Assembly (NCBI RefSeq): GCF_028743515.2
Contig: NZ_CP117969.2
Location: 2,017,501 to 2,081,500, forward strand
DNA from: Imtechella halotolerans
Lineage (GTDB): Bacteria > Bacteroidota > Bacteroidia > Flavobacteriales > Flavobacteriaceae
DNA length: 64,000 bases
Direction: 5' to 3'
The notes under the pieces were generated by a model. That model was not told the DNA's origin, ran no database searches, and saw only the letters and a list, made by a program, of their open reading frames with translations. Below, piece by piece: positions 20,191 through 28,838 of the stretch (position 1 is its first letter; the number at the start of each line of letters is the position of its first letter). The position numbers and the translations under genes were made by a program.

Positions 20191-20235
20191 CATAGGAAAG
20201 ACTTGAAATAAACCTAGCCTTTCCTATGCCTTTAA
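20191..20235 (+). terminator. Stem-loop after the efflux operon
   Basis: A 10-bp inverted repeat (CATAGGAAAG at 20191-20200 and CTTTCCTATG at 20219-20228) starts 3 bp after the permease stop. The following T stretch is short, so termination efficiency is uncertain. It may also serve the convergent gldBC unit. Confidence 0.6.
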
Positions 20236-20279
20236 TATACTCTAGTAATAAAATTAAATTTATAAACTACCGTTCCTCC

Positions 20280-20615
20280 TTATTTCTTAAGATCTAATTT
20301 ATCTGCAAAATACTCACAAAAATCTCGCATAGTAGCTGCCATCTTATCATCTTGTGTAGCTCGTTCATAAGTATCTGCCATTGCAGAAAGGGTTTGATGA
20401 AAAAACACTTTCATTTGATCAACAGGCATATCTTTTGTCCATAAATCAATACGCAACGTTTCTTGATTGTTGGCGTCCCAAATAGACAACAACATAGCCT
20501 TGGCTTCTTCATTATCTACACCCCCATCTTTGGCTGTCCATTTCAATTTTTCTGGAATACGATTTTCATCAAGTTCCACAGTAAGATTTATATCTGAAGT
20601 ATGAAGTTTACTCAT
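20280..20615 (-). CDS. gldC: Gliding motility protein GldC
   Basis: GldC is a small cytoplasmic protein of 111 aa that supports gliding motility in flavobacteria; its biochemical role is not known. The sequence begins MSKLHTSDINLTVELDENRIPEKL and contains WTAKDGG and IDLWTKDMPVDQMK, which I recognise as this family. It has no signal peptide or membrane segment. Its ATG shares one base with the gldB stop (TAATG), and gldB-gldC is the conserved order. Confidence 0.93.
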   Translation of the reverse strand: MSKLHTSDINLTVELDENRIPEKLKWTAKDGGVDNEEAKAMLLSIWDANNQETLRIDLWTKDMPVDQMKVFFHQTLSAMADTYERATQDDKMAATMRDFCEYFADKLDLKK

Positions 20616-21574
20616 TATCGCTTAGGTTTATAATGTGATTTATTAAAAATAATTTGAGAATTCTGATGCAACATAACCTGCAAAGGTACATCATTGTTTT
20701 TCATATATGAACGTACAATCTGCCATCCAACATATTGCCCTACACTACCAGGTGATTCATTATCCAACTCTAAATAAAACTTAGAAAAAGGAGCGGGAGT
20801 AATAAATCTGTTAAGAAGTTTAGAATCTGTATCAAATAATAAATTACGCTCCACGAAATAACGCCAAATTTCGGATTCATTTTCCATCACCCAATCCAAC
20901 TCCTGCGGCGTATAGTTAAGATATTGGCTTGGCTTTCCTTCGGGCAACAATAATTCTTTGAGATACAATTGCTTACCATAGAAAACCATAAAATCCAACA
21001 AAGTCCTTTCCTGCTGGTAAGGTATTAACTTTTTACCAATTGCCTCAACTACATTTACCGGCAACTGTTCTTTAATAAAACTCTTTCGGATATATTCCTG
21101 AATACCTTGATAAAATCTATGGTCACTACCTAAATAGGTGTCTAAAGCAATAAGTAAAAGGCTGTCAGCATAAACAGTCCTCATTTGGTAATCGACATCT
21201 GAAGTAAGTGTTACGACAGTAGGCACATTAAATTCAGGAAAATAAAACTTTGTATACTTAAAGATTGATTCAATTTGATCGACCTCCTCTTTAAAGTCAG
21301 GAAAGACCTTCTGTACTTCTGAGTATAACTCCAATTGCAAAGTATCACTCATTCTGGTATACCATATACTATCCGAATATTGCTTTGGAAAGAAATAGGG
21401 ATACCTTTCTTTAAGTTGCGGTAATTTCTCTGGAGAAGATTCAAAAAATAACTTTTCAAAACGAATCACTCTAGTTTCAATTGGAATTTTACTTACATCA
21501 GGAGTTGTTGATTTATCGTTCTTACAGGCAAACAAGCTAAAAATCAGTACAATTCCTACAATATTTTTTAACAT
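20615..21574 (-). CDS. gldB: Gliding motility lipoprotein GldB
   Basis: GldB is a lipoprotein required for gliding in flavobacteria. ATG at 21574 gives a lipoprotein signal with lipobox LFAC (Cys at 17) and 319 aa; a GTG 15 codons upstream is open but would misplace the signal. The mature part carries PIETRVIRFEKLFF near its start and a long helical, Tyr-rich domain, matching the DUF2268-like region of the family. It is coupled to gldC and divergent from nadE. Confidence 0.92.
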   Translation of the reverse strand: MLKNIVGIVLIFSLFACKNDKSTTPDVSKIPIETRVIRFEKLFFESSPEKLPQLKERYPYFFPKQYSDSIWYTRMSDTLQLELYSEVQKVFPDFKEEVDQIESIFKYTKFYFPEFNVPTVVTLTSDVDYQMRTVYADSLLLIALDTYLGSDHRFYQGIQEYIRKSFIKEQLPVNVVEAIGKKLIPYQQERTLLDFMVFYGKQLYLKELLLPEGKPSQYLNYTPQELDWVMENESEIWRYFVERNLLFDTDSKLLNRFITPAPFSKFYLELDNESPGSVGQYVGWQIVRSYMKNNDVPLQVMLHQNSQIIFNKSHYKPKR

Positions 21575-21681
21575 ATTTTGTATTTTAAAACAATTTATTA
21601 AATAATAGTCATATTTCACACAATTATACCTCCTTTAACAACTTAGCCCCTCTAATCTTTCATAAAATGATTACATTCTAT

Positions 21682-21702
21682 TACTTTTGCTCAACAAAGG
21701 TA
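21682..21702. promoter_or_regulatory. Overlapping divergent promoters for gldB and nadE
   Basis: The plus strand holds TACTTTTG (21682-21689), 39 bp before the nadE ATG. The minus strand holds TACCTTTG (complement at 21695-21702), about 120 bp before the gldB ATG. Both match TAnnTTTG exactly. The two boxes face each other 5 bp apart, so the two polymerase footprints would overlap and could not be occupied at once. Confidence 0.6.
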
Positions 21703-21728
21703 ACAGAAAACGACAGTAATAATACAGT

Positions 21729-22523
21729 ATGCAAATAGAAAATGTAGCCAGCTACATAACAGATTGGTTGACTAATTATGCTTCCAAAAACCATTTAAAA
21801 GGTTTTGTAATAGGTATATCAGGAGGGATAGATTCAGCAGTTACTTCAACTCTTTGTGCACGTACAGGACTTCCGACGCTTTGCCTGGAAATGCCAATAC
21901 ATCAACCACCAAGTCATGTTTCAAGATCCAAAGAACACATTGATTTCCTCTCACAACATTTTTCAAATATTACCTCACATACAATTGAACTCACCTCTAC
22001 ATTTGAGTCCTTTAAACAGGCCATGTATCCGGTTGGAAACAATCTTCATTTAGATCTCACATTGGCTAACACACGAGCACGACTTAGGATGGTAACTTTA
22101 TACTACTATGCAGGTTTACATGGATATATTGTTGTTGGAACAGGGAATAAAATAGAAGATTTTGGAGTAGGTTTTTATACTAAATACGGTGACGGCGGCG
22201 TTGACATAAGTCCAATCGCAGATCTGATGAAGAGTGAAGTATATGCACTTGGTCATTATCTAGGAGTTCCCGACAGCATTTTAAAAGCGAAGCCTTCGGA
22301 TGGGCTTTTTGGTGACGATCGCAGTGACGAAGACCAATTAGGTGCGACCTATGATGAATTAGAATGGGCAATGAACCAAGTTTTCCTAGGTAAAAAAGTA
22401 GACGATTTTACTGGAAGAAACCAAGAGGTTTTTCTGATTTATAGCCGTCTTAATAAAATCAATCAACACAAGATGAATCCAATCCCCGTTTGCTTGATAC
22501 CAAATCACCTAAAAAACAGCTAA
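21729..22523 (+). CDS. nadE: NAD synthase (ammonia-dependent)
   Basis: NadE converts nicotinate adenine dinucleotide to NAD with ATP and ammonia. The PP-loop SGGIDSAVTS lies at 31-40, followed by GTGNKIEDFGVGFYTKYGDGGVD-type segments (about 138-160) and the C-terminal KPSDGLFGDDRSDEDQLG. At 264 aa it has no glutaminase domain, so it is the ammonia-dependent form. It is transcribed divergently from gldBC. Confidence 0.96.
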   Translation: MQIENVASYITDWLTNYASKNHLKGFVIGISGGIDSAVTSTLCARTGLPTLCLEMPIHQPPSHVSRSKEHIDFLSQHFSNITSHTIELTSTFESFKQAMYPVGNNLHLDLTLANTRARLRMVTLYYYAGLHGYIVVGTGNKIEDFGVGFYTKYGDGGVDISPIADLMKSEVYALGHYLGVPDSILKAKPSDGLFGDDRSDEDQLGATYDELEWAMNQVFLGKKVDDFTGRNQEVFLIYSRLNKINQHKMNPIPVCLIPNHLKNS

Positions 22524-22661
22524 TTAACTTTAGTTTTCTATAAGATTTTGCTTATTAATATTAAATTTTATGTAACTTTATATATCAATTTCAATTCCCC
22601 CTAACTGAAAACACGCAAGTGTTGGAGAGGTTTTTTAATCACAAATTAAAACCAAACAACT

Positions 22662-23291
22662 ATGATTAGAGTATTAATAGCAGACAACCATCCAATTGTT
22701 CTGCATGGAATCAAGGCATTCCTAAAATCCAACTCAGAAATTGAGGTAGTAGCATCAGCGGTTACCACTACCGAGATGTTTAACTATCTCGATCAAAATC
22801 CTGTAGACTTGGTATTGTTAGAAATGGACATCCCTGAAATCAATGGGATCACAGCGCTACGTAAACTTAAGAAAGATCATCCTAATGTTCGCGTACTTAT
22901 GTTTAGTGCCCAACCGGAAGACGTATATGCAATTAGTACATTACGTGCAGGAGCATCAGGTTATTTATCTAAAAAATCGGCACTTACCGAATTAAGTGAT
23001 GCCATAACCAAAGTGGCTCATGGAGGTATGTTTATCACCAATGAATTGGCCCAACGCTTGGCATTTGATGAAAGCACGAATAAACCTCGTCGCTTTTTCA
23101 GAAAATTATCAACTCGAGAGGTGGAAGTATTAAAACTATTGGCACAAGGAAAACGTAATAAGTTTGTTGCTGAAGAACTTGGTTTAAACGAAAAAACCGT
23201 AAGTACTTACAAAGCTAGATTAATGCGTAAACTTAACGTTGATAACATGGTAGACATGCTACAACAGGCCAAAGCTCTCGAACTATTTTAA
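22662..23291 (+). CDS. LuxR/NarL-type response regulator with Glu at the acceptor site
   Basis: This 209-aa transcription factor has a receiver domain (1-120) and a LuxR-type helix-turn-helix (about 145-205, KLSTREVEVLKLLAQGKRNKFVAEELGLNEKTVSTYKARL style). The conserved phospho-acceptor Asp is replaced by Glu54 in VLLEMDIPE, and the second acidic-pocket residue is Asn (ADNH). The switch Ser/Thr (MFSA) and Lys (YLSKKSA) remain. Glu can mimic phospho-Asp, so the protein may be permanently active or phosphorylation-independent. No histidine kinase is nearby. Its 138-bp leader holds a hairpin before six T residues. Confidence 0.9.
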   Translation: MIRVLIADNHPIVLHGIKAFLKSNSEIEVVASAVTTTEMFNYLDQNPVDLVLLEMDIPEINGITALRKLKKDHPNVRVLMFSAQPEDVYAISTLRAGASGYLSKKSALTELSDAITKVAHGGMFITNELAQRLAFDESTNKPRRFFRKLSTREVEVLKLLAQGKRNKFVAEELGLNEKTVSTYKARLMRKLNVDNMVDMLQQAKALELF

Positions 23292-23296
23292 CCCAT

Positions 23297-25252
23297 TCAA
23301 ATGACGCGGTTTAGCCGCTTCGAAAGAATTTTCTTAAGCTGAAGGTAATTGATGATTTCTTCTAAGATTTCTTGATTACCTTCTTTTTTATGTTCAGTTT
23401 TAGACATTAGTCCCTTTATAATTTCATCAATAAGAAAACCTCTCATATTGAGAATTATTTCAGGAATAGAGTCCTTAATTACTATCATTTTATCTTTAAT
23501 AAAAATATCCTTTCGACTCCAGTCATGTAGTGATTGTCGCTCCTCTTCCATAGCAATAGTTGACACTTCAGCAGCTAGTTCAGGCTCTAATTCCCGCATA
23601 AAATCAGAAAGCTCAAAATCCAACTCTTGTTGAAACTTAGCCATTACCTTATGATAAAGTTTTTTAAATACCACATTATTAAGCTCAATTTCATCCTGTT
23701 GTAATTCTAGGAAAATCTTTTCATACACCTTTAAATTCTGAACAACATGTTCCTCCTGAAGCTCTCCAGAGTCATCAGTTTTTAATATCACATCATCAAA
23801 TTCACACTTAGCAGATCCATATAATAATAAGTGCTTAATTAGCGCATATTCAAGAACTTGCAATCGATCTACTTTTTCAATTGTTTTTTCGTTCCGAACA
23901 ACTTCAAATGCCTTTTGATCTTTCTTGAAGGTTTTATTCGCTTCATCGAGATTTTTTTTACCCAATTGAGCAAGAGTGTTAAACAGTACATCTTCAGATA
24001 TCTGCATAATCCTAGCACATTCCTGTACATAGACCTCTCGCTGTATTCTATCAGGAATTTTAGAAATACTTTGGACCATATCCCTAATAGTATCCGCCTT
24101 TCGAATTGGATCATTTCCAGAATCCTCCATTAAAAGCGAAGCTTTAAAACTTATGAAATCGCGTGAATTTCCCTCTAAATAGAGTACCAAATCCTCATAG
24201 GCATTTTTACGTGCAAAACTATCTGGATCTTCGCCTTGCGGAAAAGAACATACCTTCACATTCATACCCTGCTCAAGAATAAGGTCAATACCTCTTAGGG
24301 AAGCTCTTAATCCGGCCGCATCGCCATCAAAAAGTACTGTAATGTTTTTTGTAAGTCGGTTAATAAGACGAATTTGTTCAGAAGTAAGAGCCGTACCACT
24401 TGAGGCAACCACATTCTCTATTCCCCTTTGATGTAACTGAATGACGTCTGTATATCCTTCAACCAAATAGCAATTATCTTCCTTTGCTATGGATTGTTTA
24501 GCATGATAAATACCATAAAGCACCTTACTTTTATGGTAAATTTCACTCTCAGGAGAATTCATATATTTTGCAGCCTTTTTATCGGTCAGAAGAATCCGGC
24601 CGCCAAATCCTAGAACACGCCCACTCATCGAGTGTATAGGAAACATAACTCTACCTTTAAAACGATCAAACTGTCTATTTTCCTTTACTATTGTTAGACC
24701 TGTTCTTTCTAAGTAGTCAAGTTTATAACCATTTTTAATTGCCTCTTTGGTAAATGCCTCCCATTCATCCAATGAGTAACCAAGTTTAAACTTTTTGATG
24801 GTGTCTTCAGTAAAACCTCGTTCTTTAAAATAACTAAGGCCAATGGCCTTTCCTTTCTCATGCCTAATAAGAATATCCTGGAAGTACTGTTGAGCAAATT
24901 CAGAAACCAGATACATACTTTCTCGTTCATTGGCTTGTACCTTTTCTTCCGTAGAAACCTCAGTTTCCTCAATCTCAATCTGATACTTTTTAGCCAGATA
25001 GCGAATGGCCTCAGGATAGGTAAAATGCTCATGCTCCATAAGAAAAGCCACAACATTTCCACCTTTTCCACTACTAAAATCCTTCCATATTTGTTTAACT
25101 GGGGACACCATAAAGCTCGGTGTACTCTCATCTGTAAATGGGCTAAGACCTTTAAAATTAGAACCTGAACGCTTCAAATGAACAAAATCGCCAATAACTT
25201 CTTCTAGTCGAGCTACATCAAAAACTTTATCTATGGTACTTTTTGAAATCAC
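23297..25252 (-). CDS. dnaG: DNA primase (zinc ligands lost; GTG start)
   Basis: DnaG makes RNA primers for replication. The N-terminal domain has the CHC2 scaffold but not its metal ligands: Ser37, Thr40, Asp58 and Ser61 stand where C-x2-H...C-x2-C is expected (GLSPFTDES, KDFSSGKGGN). The catalytic core has EGYTDVIQLHQ, the Toprim metal motif DGDAAGLRAS and EDPDSF. GTG at 25252 gives 651 aa beginning (V)ISKSTIDKVF, as in relatives; a longer frame from 25327 would run through the upstream gene's terminator. It is convergent with the response regulator, 5 bp apart. Confidence 0.94.
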   Translation of the reverse strand: MISKSTIDKVFDVARLEEVIGDFVHLKRSGSNFKGLSPFTDESTPSFMVSPVKQIWKDFSSGKGGNVVAFLMEHEHFTYPEAIRYLAKKYQIEIEETEVSTEEKVQANERESMYLVSEFAQQYFQDILIRHEKGKAIGLSYFKERGFTEDTIKKFKLGYSLDEWEAFTKEAIKNGYKLDYLERTGLTIVKENRQFDRFKGRVMFPIHSMSGRVLGFGGRILLTDKKAAKYMNSPESEIYHKSKVLYGIYHAKQSIAKEDNCYLVEGYTDVIQLHQRGIENVVASSGTALTSEQIRLINRLTKNITVLFDGDAAGLRASLRGIDLILEQGMNVKVCSFPQGEDPDSFARKNAYEDLVLYLEGNSRDFISFKASLLMEDSGNDPIRKADTIRDMVQSISKIPDRIQREVYVQECARIMQISEDVLFNTLAQLGKKNLDEANKTFKKDQKAFEVVRNEKTIEKVDRLQVLEYALIKHLLLYGSAKCEFDDVILKTDDSGELQEEHVVQNLKVYEKIFLELQQDEIELNNVVFKKLYHKVMAKFQQELDFELSDFMRELEPELAAEVSTIAMEEERQSLHDWSRKDIFIKDKMIVIKDSIPEIILNMRGFLIDEIIKGLMSKTEHKKEGNQEILEEIINYLQLKKILSKRLNRVI

Positions 25253-25270
25253 TATTAAGGTGTCTTTGTA

Positions 25271-25302
25271 TAAAAATAATAATTCCCGCCAAAAGCGGGA
25301 AT
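25271..25302 (-). terminator. Intrinsic terminator of the outer-membrane protein gene
   Basis: ATTCCCGC and GCGGGAAT (25282-25289 and 25295-25302) form an 8-bp stem with a 5-nt loop, followed on the minus strand by a T-rich tract (25271-25281). It starts 28 bp after the stop at 25330 and lies before the dnaG GTG, so it also helps to exclude the longer dnaG frame. Confidence 0.82.
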
Positions 25303-25329
25303 CAAAAATAAGGAATAATGACTTCACAT

Positions 25330-26415
25330 TTATAATTCAAATCTCAATCCCAATGAAACATTGTGCTGATCTAAATTAGGGTCCTTAAAAATTGTATTTA
25401 AATCATACTTGACATACAAAGAAGTATCCCCTTTTCCTATATAGAATCCTAGACCATAAACCACATTGTTAGTATTATAATTGTCTTTTATTTTTTCTTT
25501 TGAATGATTACTTTCATCGTTAAATTTCAATTTCTGACGAGCACTAAGATTTAAACCGGCATAGCCTCCTACGCCTAATACAAATGTATTGCGATACCTA
25601 CTTACAAATCCCTCCCGAACCCTATTCTTATAGGGACTGAATTCCAAGTATAAAGGAATAACCAAATTATCCAGTCTAAATTTAGATTTATCAAGATTCC
25701 CTTCATATACATCTAAGGTTGTGTTGTCACCTTCCTTAACAAAATATTGATTATTGGTTGGTTTAAGCCCATTTGATTGATACGAAACGCCATATACAAA
25801 ACGTAAATCGCTATTTTTTCCTAACAAACGCGTTTTCCACTGCCATCCTAATTCAAAAAATCGACTACCTCCAACCTTATAAGGACTATCATTAAACGAC
25901 ACACCATCTATAAAAGCTTGATTCAAACCAAAAGCTAGTACAATATCTGCACGTGTCTTACGATCAGGATCTTTAGGCTTATCAATATTGGCTTTGTATT
26001 CTATCCCAAGCAATCTACTTCCATTGCTATCATAGCGCTGCCCTAATCCTAATGTAAAATAGGAACCATTGAGATCATCATAATCTTCTCCCCGCTCAAT
26101 AAGTGCAATCTTATTATCAATAATAGCTGTTATATTGGCGATATTTTGAGCTGCTTTCTCTGCCGCCAATTTTTTCAATTCTTGTGCTGACTCTTTAGAA
26201 ATCTCTCCTGCATTTTCTTGATCAATAATTTGCTGAACTTTTTGTTTAAGACCATCTTTTTCTGTTTTAAGAACCTGCTCTCTTTGTTTTTTTAACACTT
26301 CAATTTTTCGATGTCTTAGGTGTAAATCCAAGCTATCCTTAGTTGCTTGAGCTTCCATTTTTTGACATAGAAAAGTCATTACCGCCACTACGGTATAAAT
26401 AATAATTCGTTGCAT
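25330..26415 (-). CDS. Outer-membrane beta-barrel protein with N-terminal coiled coil
   Basis: This exported protein of 361 aa has a signal peptide (MQRIIIYTVVAVMTFLCQKMEAQ), a charged helical segment (about 28-115, many Lys/Glu/Gln, probably a coiled coil), then alternating strands with aromatic girdles up to a C-terminal LGLRFEL, typical of an outer-membrane barrel. The barrel half contains GQRYDSNG, FELGWQWKT and YVKYDLN. It resembles PorT-like or DUF6 barrel proteins only in general form. It is encoded downstream of an ECF sigma factor and a putative anti-sigma factor, which may control it. Confidence 0.7.
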   Translation of the reverse strand: MQRIIIYTVVAVMTFLCQKMEAQATKDSLDLHLRHRKIEVLKKQREQVLKTEKDGLKQKVQQIIDQENAGEISKESAQELKKLAAEKAAQNIANITAIIDNKIALIERGEDYDDLNGSYFTLGLGQRYDSNGSRLLGIEYKANIDKPKDPDRKTRADIVLAFGLNQAFIDGVSFNDSPYKVGGSRFFELGWQWKTRLLGKNSDLRFVYGVSYQSNGLKPTNNQYFVKEGDNTTLDVYEGNLDKSKFRLDNLVIPLYLEFSPYKNRVREGFVSRYRNTFVLGVGGYAGLNLSARQKLKFNDESNHSKEKIKDNYNTNNVVYGLGFYIGKGDTSLYVKYDLNTIFKDPNLDQHNVSLGLRFEL

Positions 26416-26442
26416 AATTGAACTGTTTAATTGATGAATAAA

Positions 26443-27165
26443 CTACTGATTACGATCTGCTACAGCTGTTTTTACTTTAGAAAACCCACTTTTAAGAGCC
26501 TCAAAGACTTTTTCTTTAAATGACATATCAAGTTCGTCTTCCACTTCAGTTAAAAGCGCTATGGCATCTAAACTTGTCCCTTGATGAATTAATTCTTGCG
26601 ATTTTATTTCTCTTTGAGCATTTAACAGTAATACTTCAATTTCTTCGTTGGTAACCTCACCATTTTGTTGTAATTCCTTAATTGCATCCACCACCTGCAT
26701 TACCTTTTCCTCTACATCAAAAACAAGCTCATTATTATCACCAATAGATTGTTTCTTCTCCTCTAAAGACACCTTTTTATGTTCAGATTCATTATATATA
26801 TCAGATTTACCAAAGAACTTTTTCGATTCTTTAAGTTCCTCAAAAACTACCTCTTCATGAACTCGTAAATCCTGTTGATCATTGTATCCATCATTCCTTT
26901 CCTCAATTTGCTCGGATGAGGATTTTTCAACAACTTCATATTCTTTTATCTCCTTTTGGCTATCTAGAGTAGAAACATATGCTCCACTAAGAAACGCAAG
27001 AATAAAAAAGGCTGCTATCCAATAAAAAGTGGAGTAGTTTTTTTTCTTAGTAGACGTTTCGGCATCTAGCCTGTTTTCCAATTGATTCCATGCACATTGA
27101 GAAGGATTAATCAAACGTTTCTCCAGACTATTTTTTATCTCATTATCCAAAGGATTTGTTTTCAT
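26443..27165 (-). CDS. Putative anti-sigma factor, single-pass membrane protein
   Basis: I do not recognise a named family. The 240 aa show a short N-terminal cytoplasmic part (NPLDNEIKNSLEKRLINPSQCAWNQLENRL), one membrane helix (about 46-64, FYWIAAFFILAFLSGAYVS), and a long acidic, helix-rich periplasmic region. The W-x-x-L-E-x-R-L pattern before the helix is common in flavobacterial proteins encoded after ECF sigma genes. The start overlaps the sigma gene by 23 nt, so translation is probably coupled. The anti-sigma role is inferred from topology and position. Confidence 0.6.
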   Translation of the reverse strand: MKTNPLDNEIKNSLEKRLINPSQCAWNQLENRLDAETSTKKKNYSTFYWIAAFFILAFLSGAYVSTLDSQKEIKEYEVVEKSSSEQIEERNDGYNDQQDLRVHEEVVFEELKESKKFFGKSDIYNESEHKKVSLEEKKQSIGDNNELVFDVEEKVMQVVDAIKELQQNGEVTNEEIEVLLLNAQREIKSQELIHQGTSLDAIALLTEVEDELDMSFKEKVFEALKSGFSKVKTAVADRNQ

Positions 27166-27730
27166 TGTCCTTTATTTTTAAGTTGTTTATTTGTTCTTGA
27201 AGTAGCCTTCTCGCTTTAAAAAGCTGAGATTTTGATGTACTCTCAGTAATTTTCAAATAGGCTGCTATTTCCTTGTGTGAATATCCTTCAATCGCATACA
27301 TCAAAAAAACAGTTTTATATCCCAAGGGGAGTGAGTCAATGAGTGTCTGAATATCTTCAACCTCTAACTCAATAGACATTTCTTCTGATAGTTCATTAGT
27401 AGATTCATAACTATTGTCTTCAAGAAAAATGAACTGCTTTCTATCTCTCAAAAAAGTCAAACATTCTCTTATGGTAATTTTTCGGATCCATCCCTCAAAG
27501 CTACCTTCCCCTTTGTAATATTCTAAATGTTTAAACACTTTAAAAAAAGCACCTACCATAACATCTTCCGCATAATGAATGTCTTTGATATAATATCTAC
27601 ACACACTAAGCATTTTAGGGGAATAAGACTGAAACAGCTTTTGCTGTGACTCGCGATGCCCTCTAATTGCATTTCTTATGAGTTTGTTCTCATCGATATG
27701 AAGCGTAATAACCTTCAAAAAATTCTTCAT
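27143..27730 (-). CDS. ECF-type RNA polymerase sigma factor
   Basis: This 195-aa sigma-70 family factor has only regions 2 and 4. Region 2 includes FQSYSPKMLSVCRYYIKDIHYAEDV and the promoter-contact SFEGWIRKI. Region 4 has LPLGYKTVFLMYAIEGYSHKEIA followed by a recognition helix in LKITESTSKSQLFKARR. ATG at 27730 matches the usual N-terminus of relatives; a TTG nine codons upstream is open. It heads a three-gene unit with a likely anti-sigma factor and an outer-membrane barrel. Confidence 0.9.
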   Translation of the reverse strand: MKNFLKVITLHIDENKLIRNAIRGHRESQQKLFQSYSPKMLSVCRYYIKDIHYAEDVMVGAFFKVFKHLEYYKGEGSFEGWIRKITIRECLTFLRDRKQFIFLEDNSYESTNELSEEMSIELEVEDIQTLIDSLPLGYKTVFLMYAIEGYSHKEIAAYLKITESTSKSQLFKARRLLQEQINNLKIKDNENKSFG

Positions 27731-27833
27731 TATTGATTCTATAGGGATAGACGACAATTCTTTTTAAAAAGTTGCCTGAAACTATTTTTTTAACAAATTA
27801 AGAAGAATGGGACCAGAGTAAGTCCTTTGAGAA

Positions 27834-28811
27834 CTACTTTTTACGCTCTATAACATAATTAACCATAAGCTGAAGCGCCTCTTTAAATTCGGAATCTTGA
27901 TACGTATTCAAAAGTTCCATGGCTTCCTTTTGGAAAGAAACCATCTTTGATTCTGCATAGGACAGTCCGCCTTGCGCCTTCACAAAGGCAATAATTTCCT
28001 TTACCCGCTTACTATCTTTATTATGATTTTTAACAGAATTGATAAGCCATTTACGCTCTTTATCTGTACAATTATTAAGCGCATATATTAAAGGCAAGGT
28101 CATTTTTTGTTCTTTAATATCTATTCCAGTCGGTTTACCAATAGGTCCATCAGTATAATCAAATAGATCATCTTTAATTTGAAATGCCATCCCTATCAAT
28201 TCGCCAAATTTGCGCATATTTTCCACGTCAACTGATCCGGGCTTAACTGAGCAAGCCCCTAGACTGCAACAAGCAGCAATCAAAGTAGCGGTTTTTTGTC
28301 GGATAATTTCATAGTACACGTCTTCTGTAATATCCAGTCTACGAGCCTTCTCTATTTGAAGTAATTCACCTTCGCTCATTTCACGGACAGCAACGGAAAT
28401 GATTTTTAATAGATCAAAATCGTCGTTATCAATTGATAGTAATAAGCCCTTAGACAATAAGTAATCACCAACCAGGACCGCAATTTTATTTTTCCAAAGC
28501 GCATTGATTGAAAAAAAGCCTCTTCTTCTATTACTGTCATCCACTACATCATCATGAACTAAGGTAGCCGTATGAATCAATTCTATTACGGAAGCCCCTC
28601 TATAAGTACGCTCATTGCAAGTTCCTCCTGAAACCATCTTAGACACCAAAAAAACGAACATAGGTCGCATTTGTTTGCCTTTTCGGTTTACAATATAATG
28701 GGTTATTCGATTAAGTAGGGCTACTTTAGAAGACATCGACTCATAGAACTTTCTTTCAAAAAGTTCCATTTCATGATGTATAGGCGCTTTGATTTGTTCT
28801 ACTATTTTCAA
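27834..28811 (-). CDS. Polyprenyl diphosphate synthase (TTG start)
   Basis: This is a trans-isoprenyl diphosphate synthase, cytoplasmic, probably making the side chain of menaquinone. The first Asp-rich motif is in VHDDVVDDSNRRRG (Asp87, 88, 91) and the second is DDLFDYTD near residue 217. The 325 aa fit octaprenyl/solanesyl synthases. The start is most likely TTG at 28811, since an in-frame TAG lies five codons upstream and homologues begin with MKIV; ATG at 28769 is the alternative. Product chain length cannot be read from the sequence. Confidence 0.9.
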   Translation of the reverse strand: MKIVEQIKAPIHHEMELFERKFYESMSSKVALLNRITHYIVNRKGKQMRPMFVFLVSKMVSGGTCNERTYRGASVIELIHTATLVHDDVVDDSNRRRGFFSINALWKNKIAVLVGDYLLSKGLLLSIDNDDFDLLKIISVAVREMSEGELLQIEKARRLDITEDVYYEIIRQKTATLIAACCSLGACSVKPGSVDVENMRKFGELIGMAFQIKDDLFDYTDGPIGKPTGIDIKEQKMTLPLIYALNNCTDKERKWLINSVKNHNKDSKRVKEIIAFVKAQGGLSYAESKMVSFQKEAMELLNTYQDSEFKEALQLMVNYVIERKK

Positions 28812-28838
28812 ACGATTAGGTGGCTATTTGGATTTATG

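Noticed and set aside
22524-22661. Riboswitch before the response regulator
   Set aside because: I could not match the hairpin to any known riboswitch class; kept only as a possible terminator or attenuator.
24709-25131. A 140-codon frame overlapping dnaG in another frame
   Set aside because: It lies within the conserved N-terminal part of dnaG and its translation has no known motif; a shadow frame.
25253-25327. Longer dnaG N-terminus
   Set aside because: It would encode through the intrinsic terminator of the upstream gene, and homologues begin at the GTG chosen.
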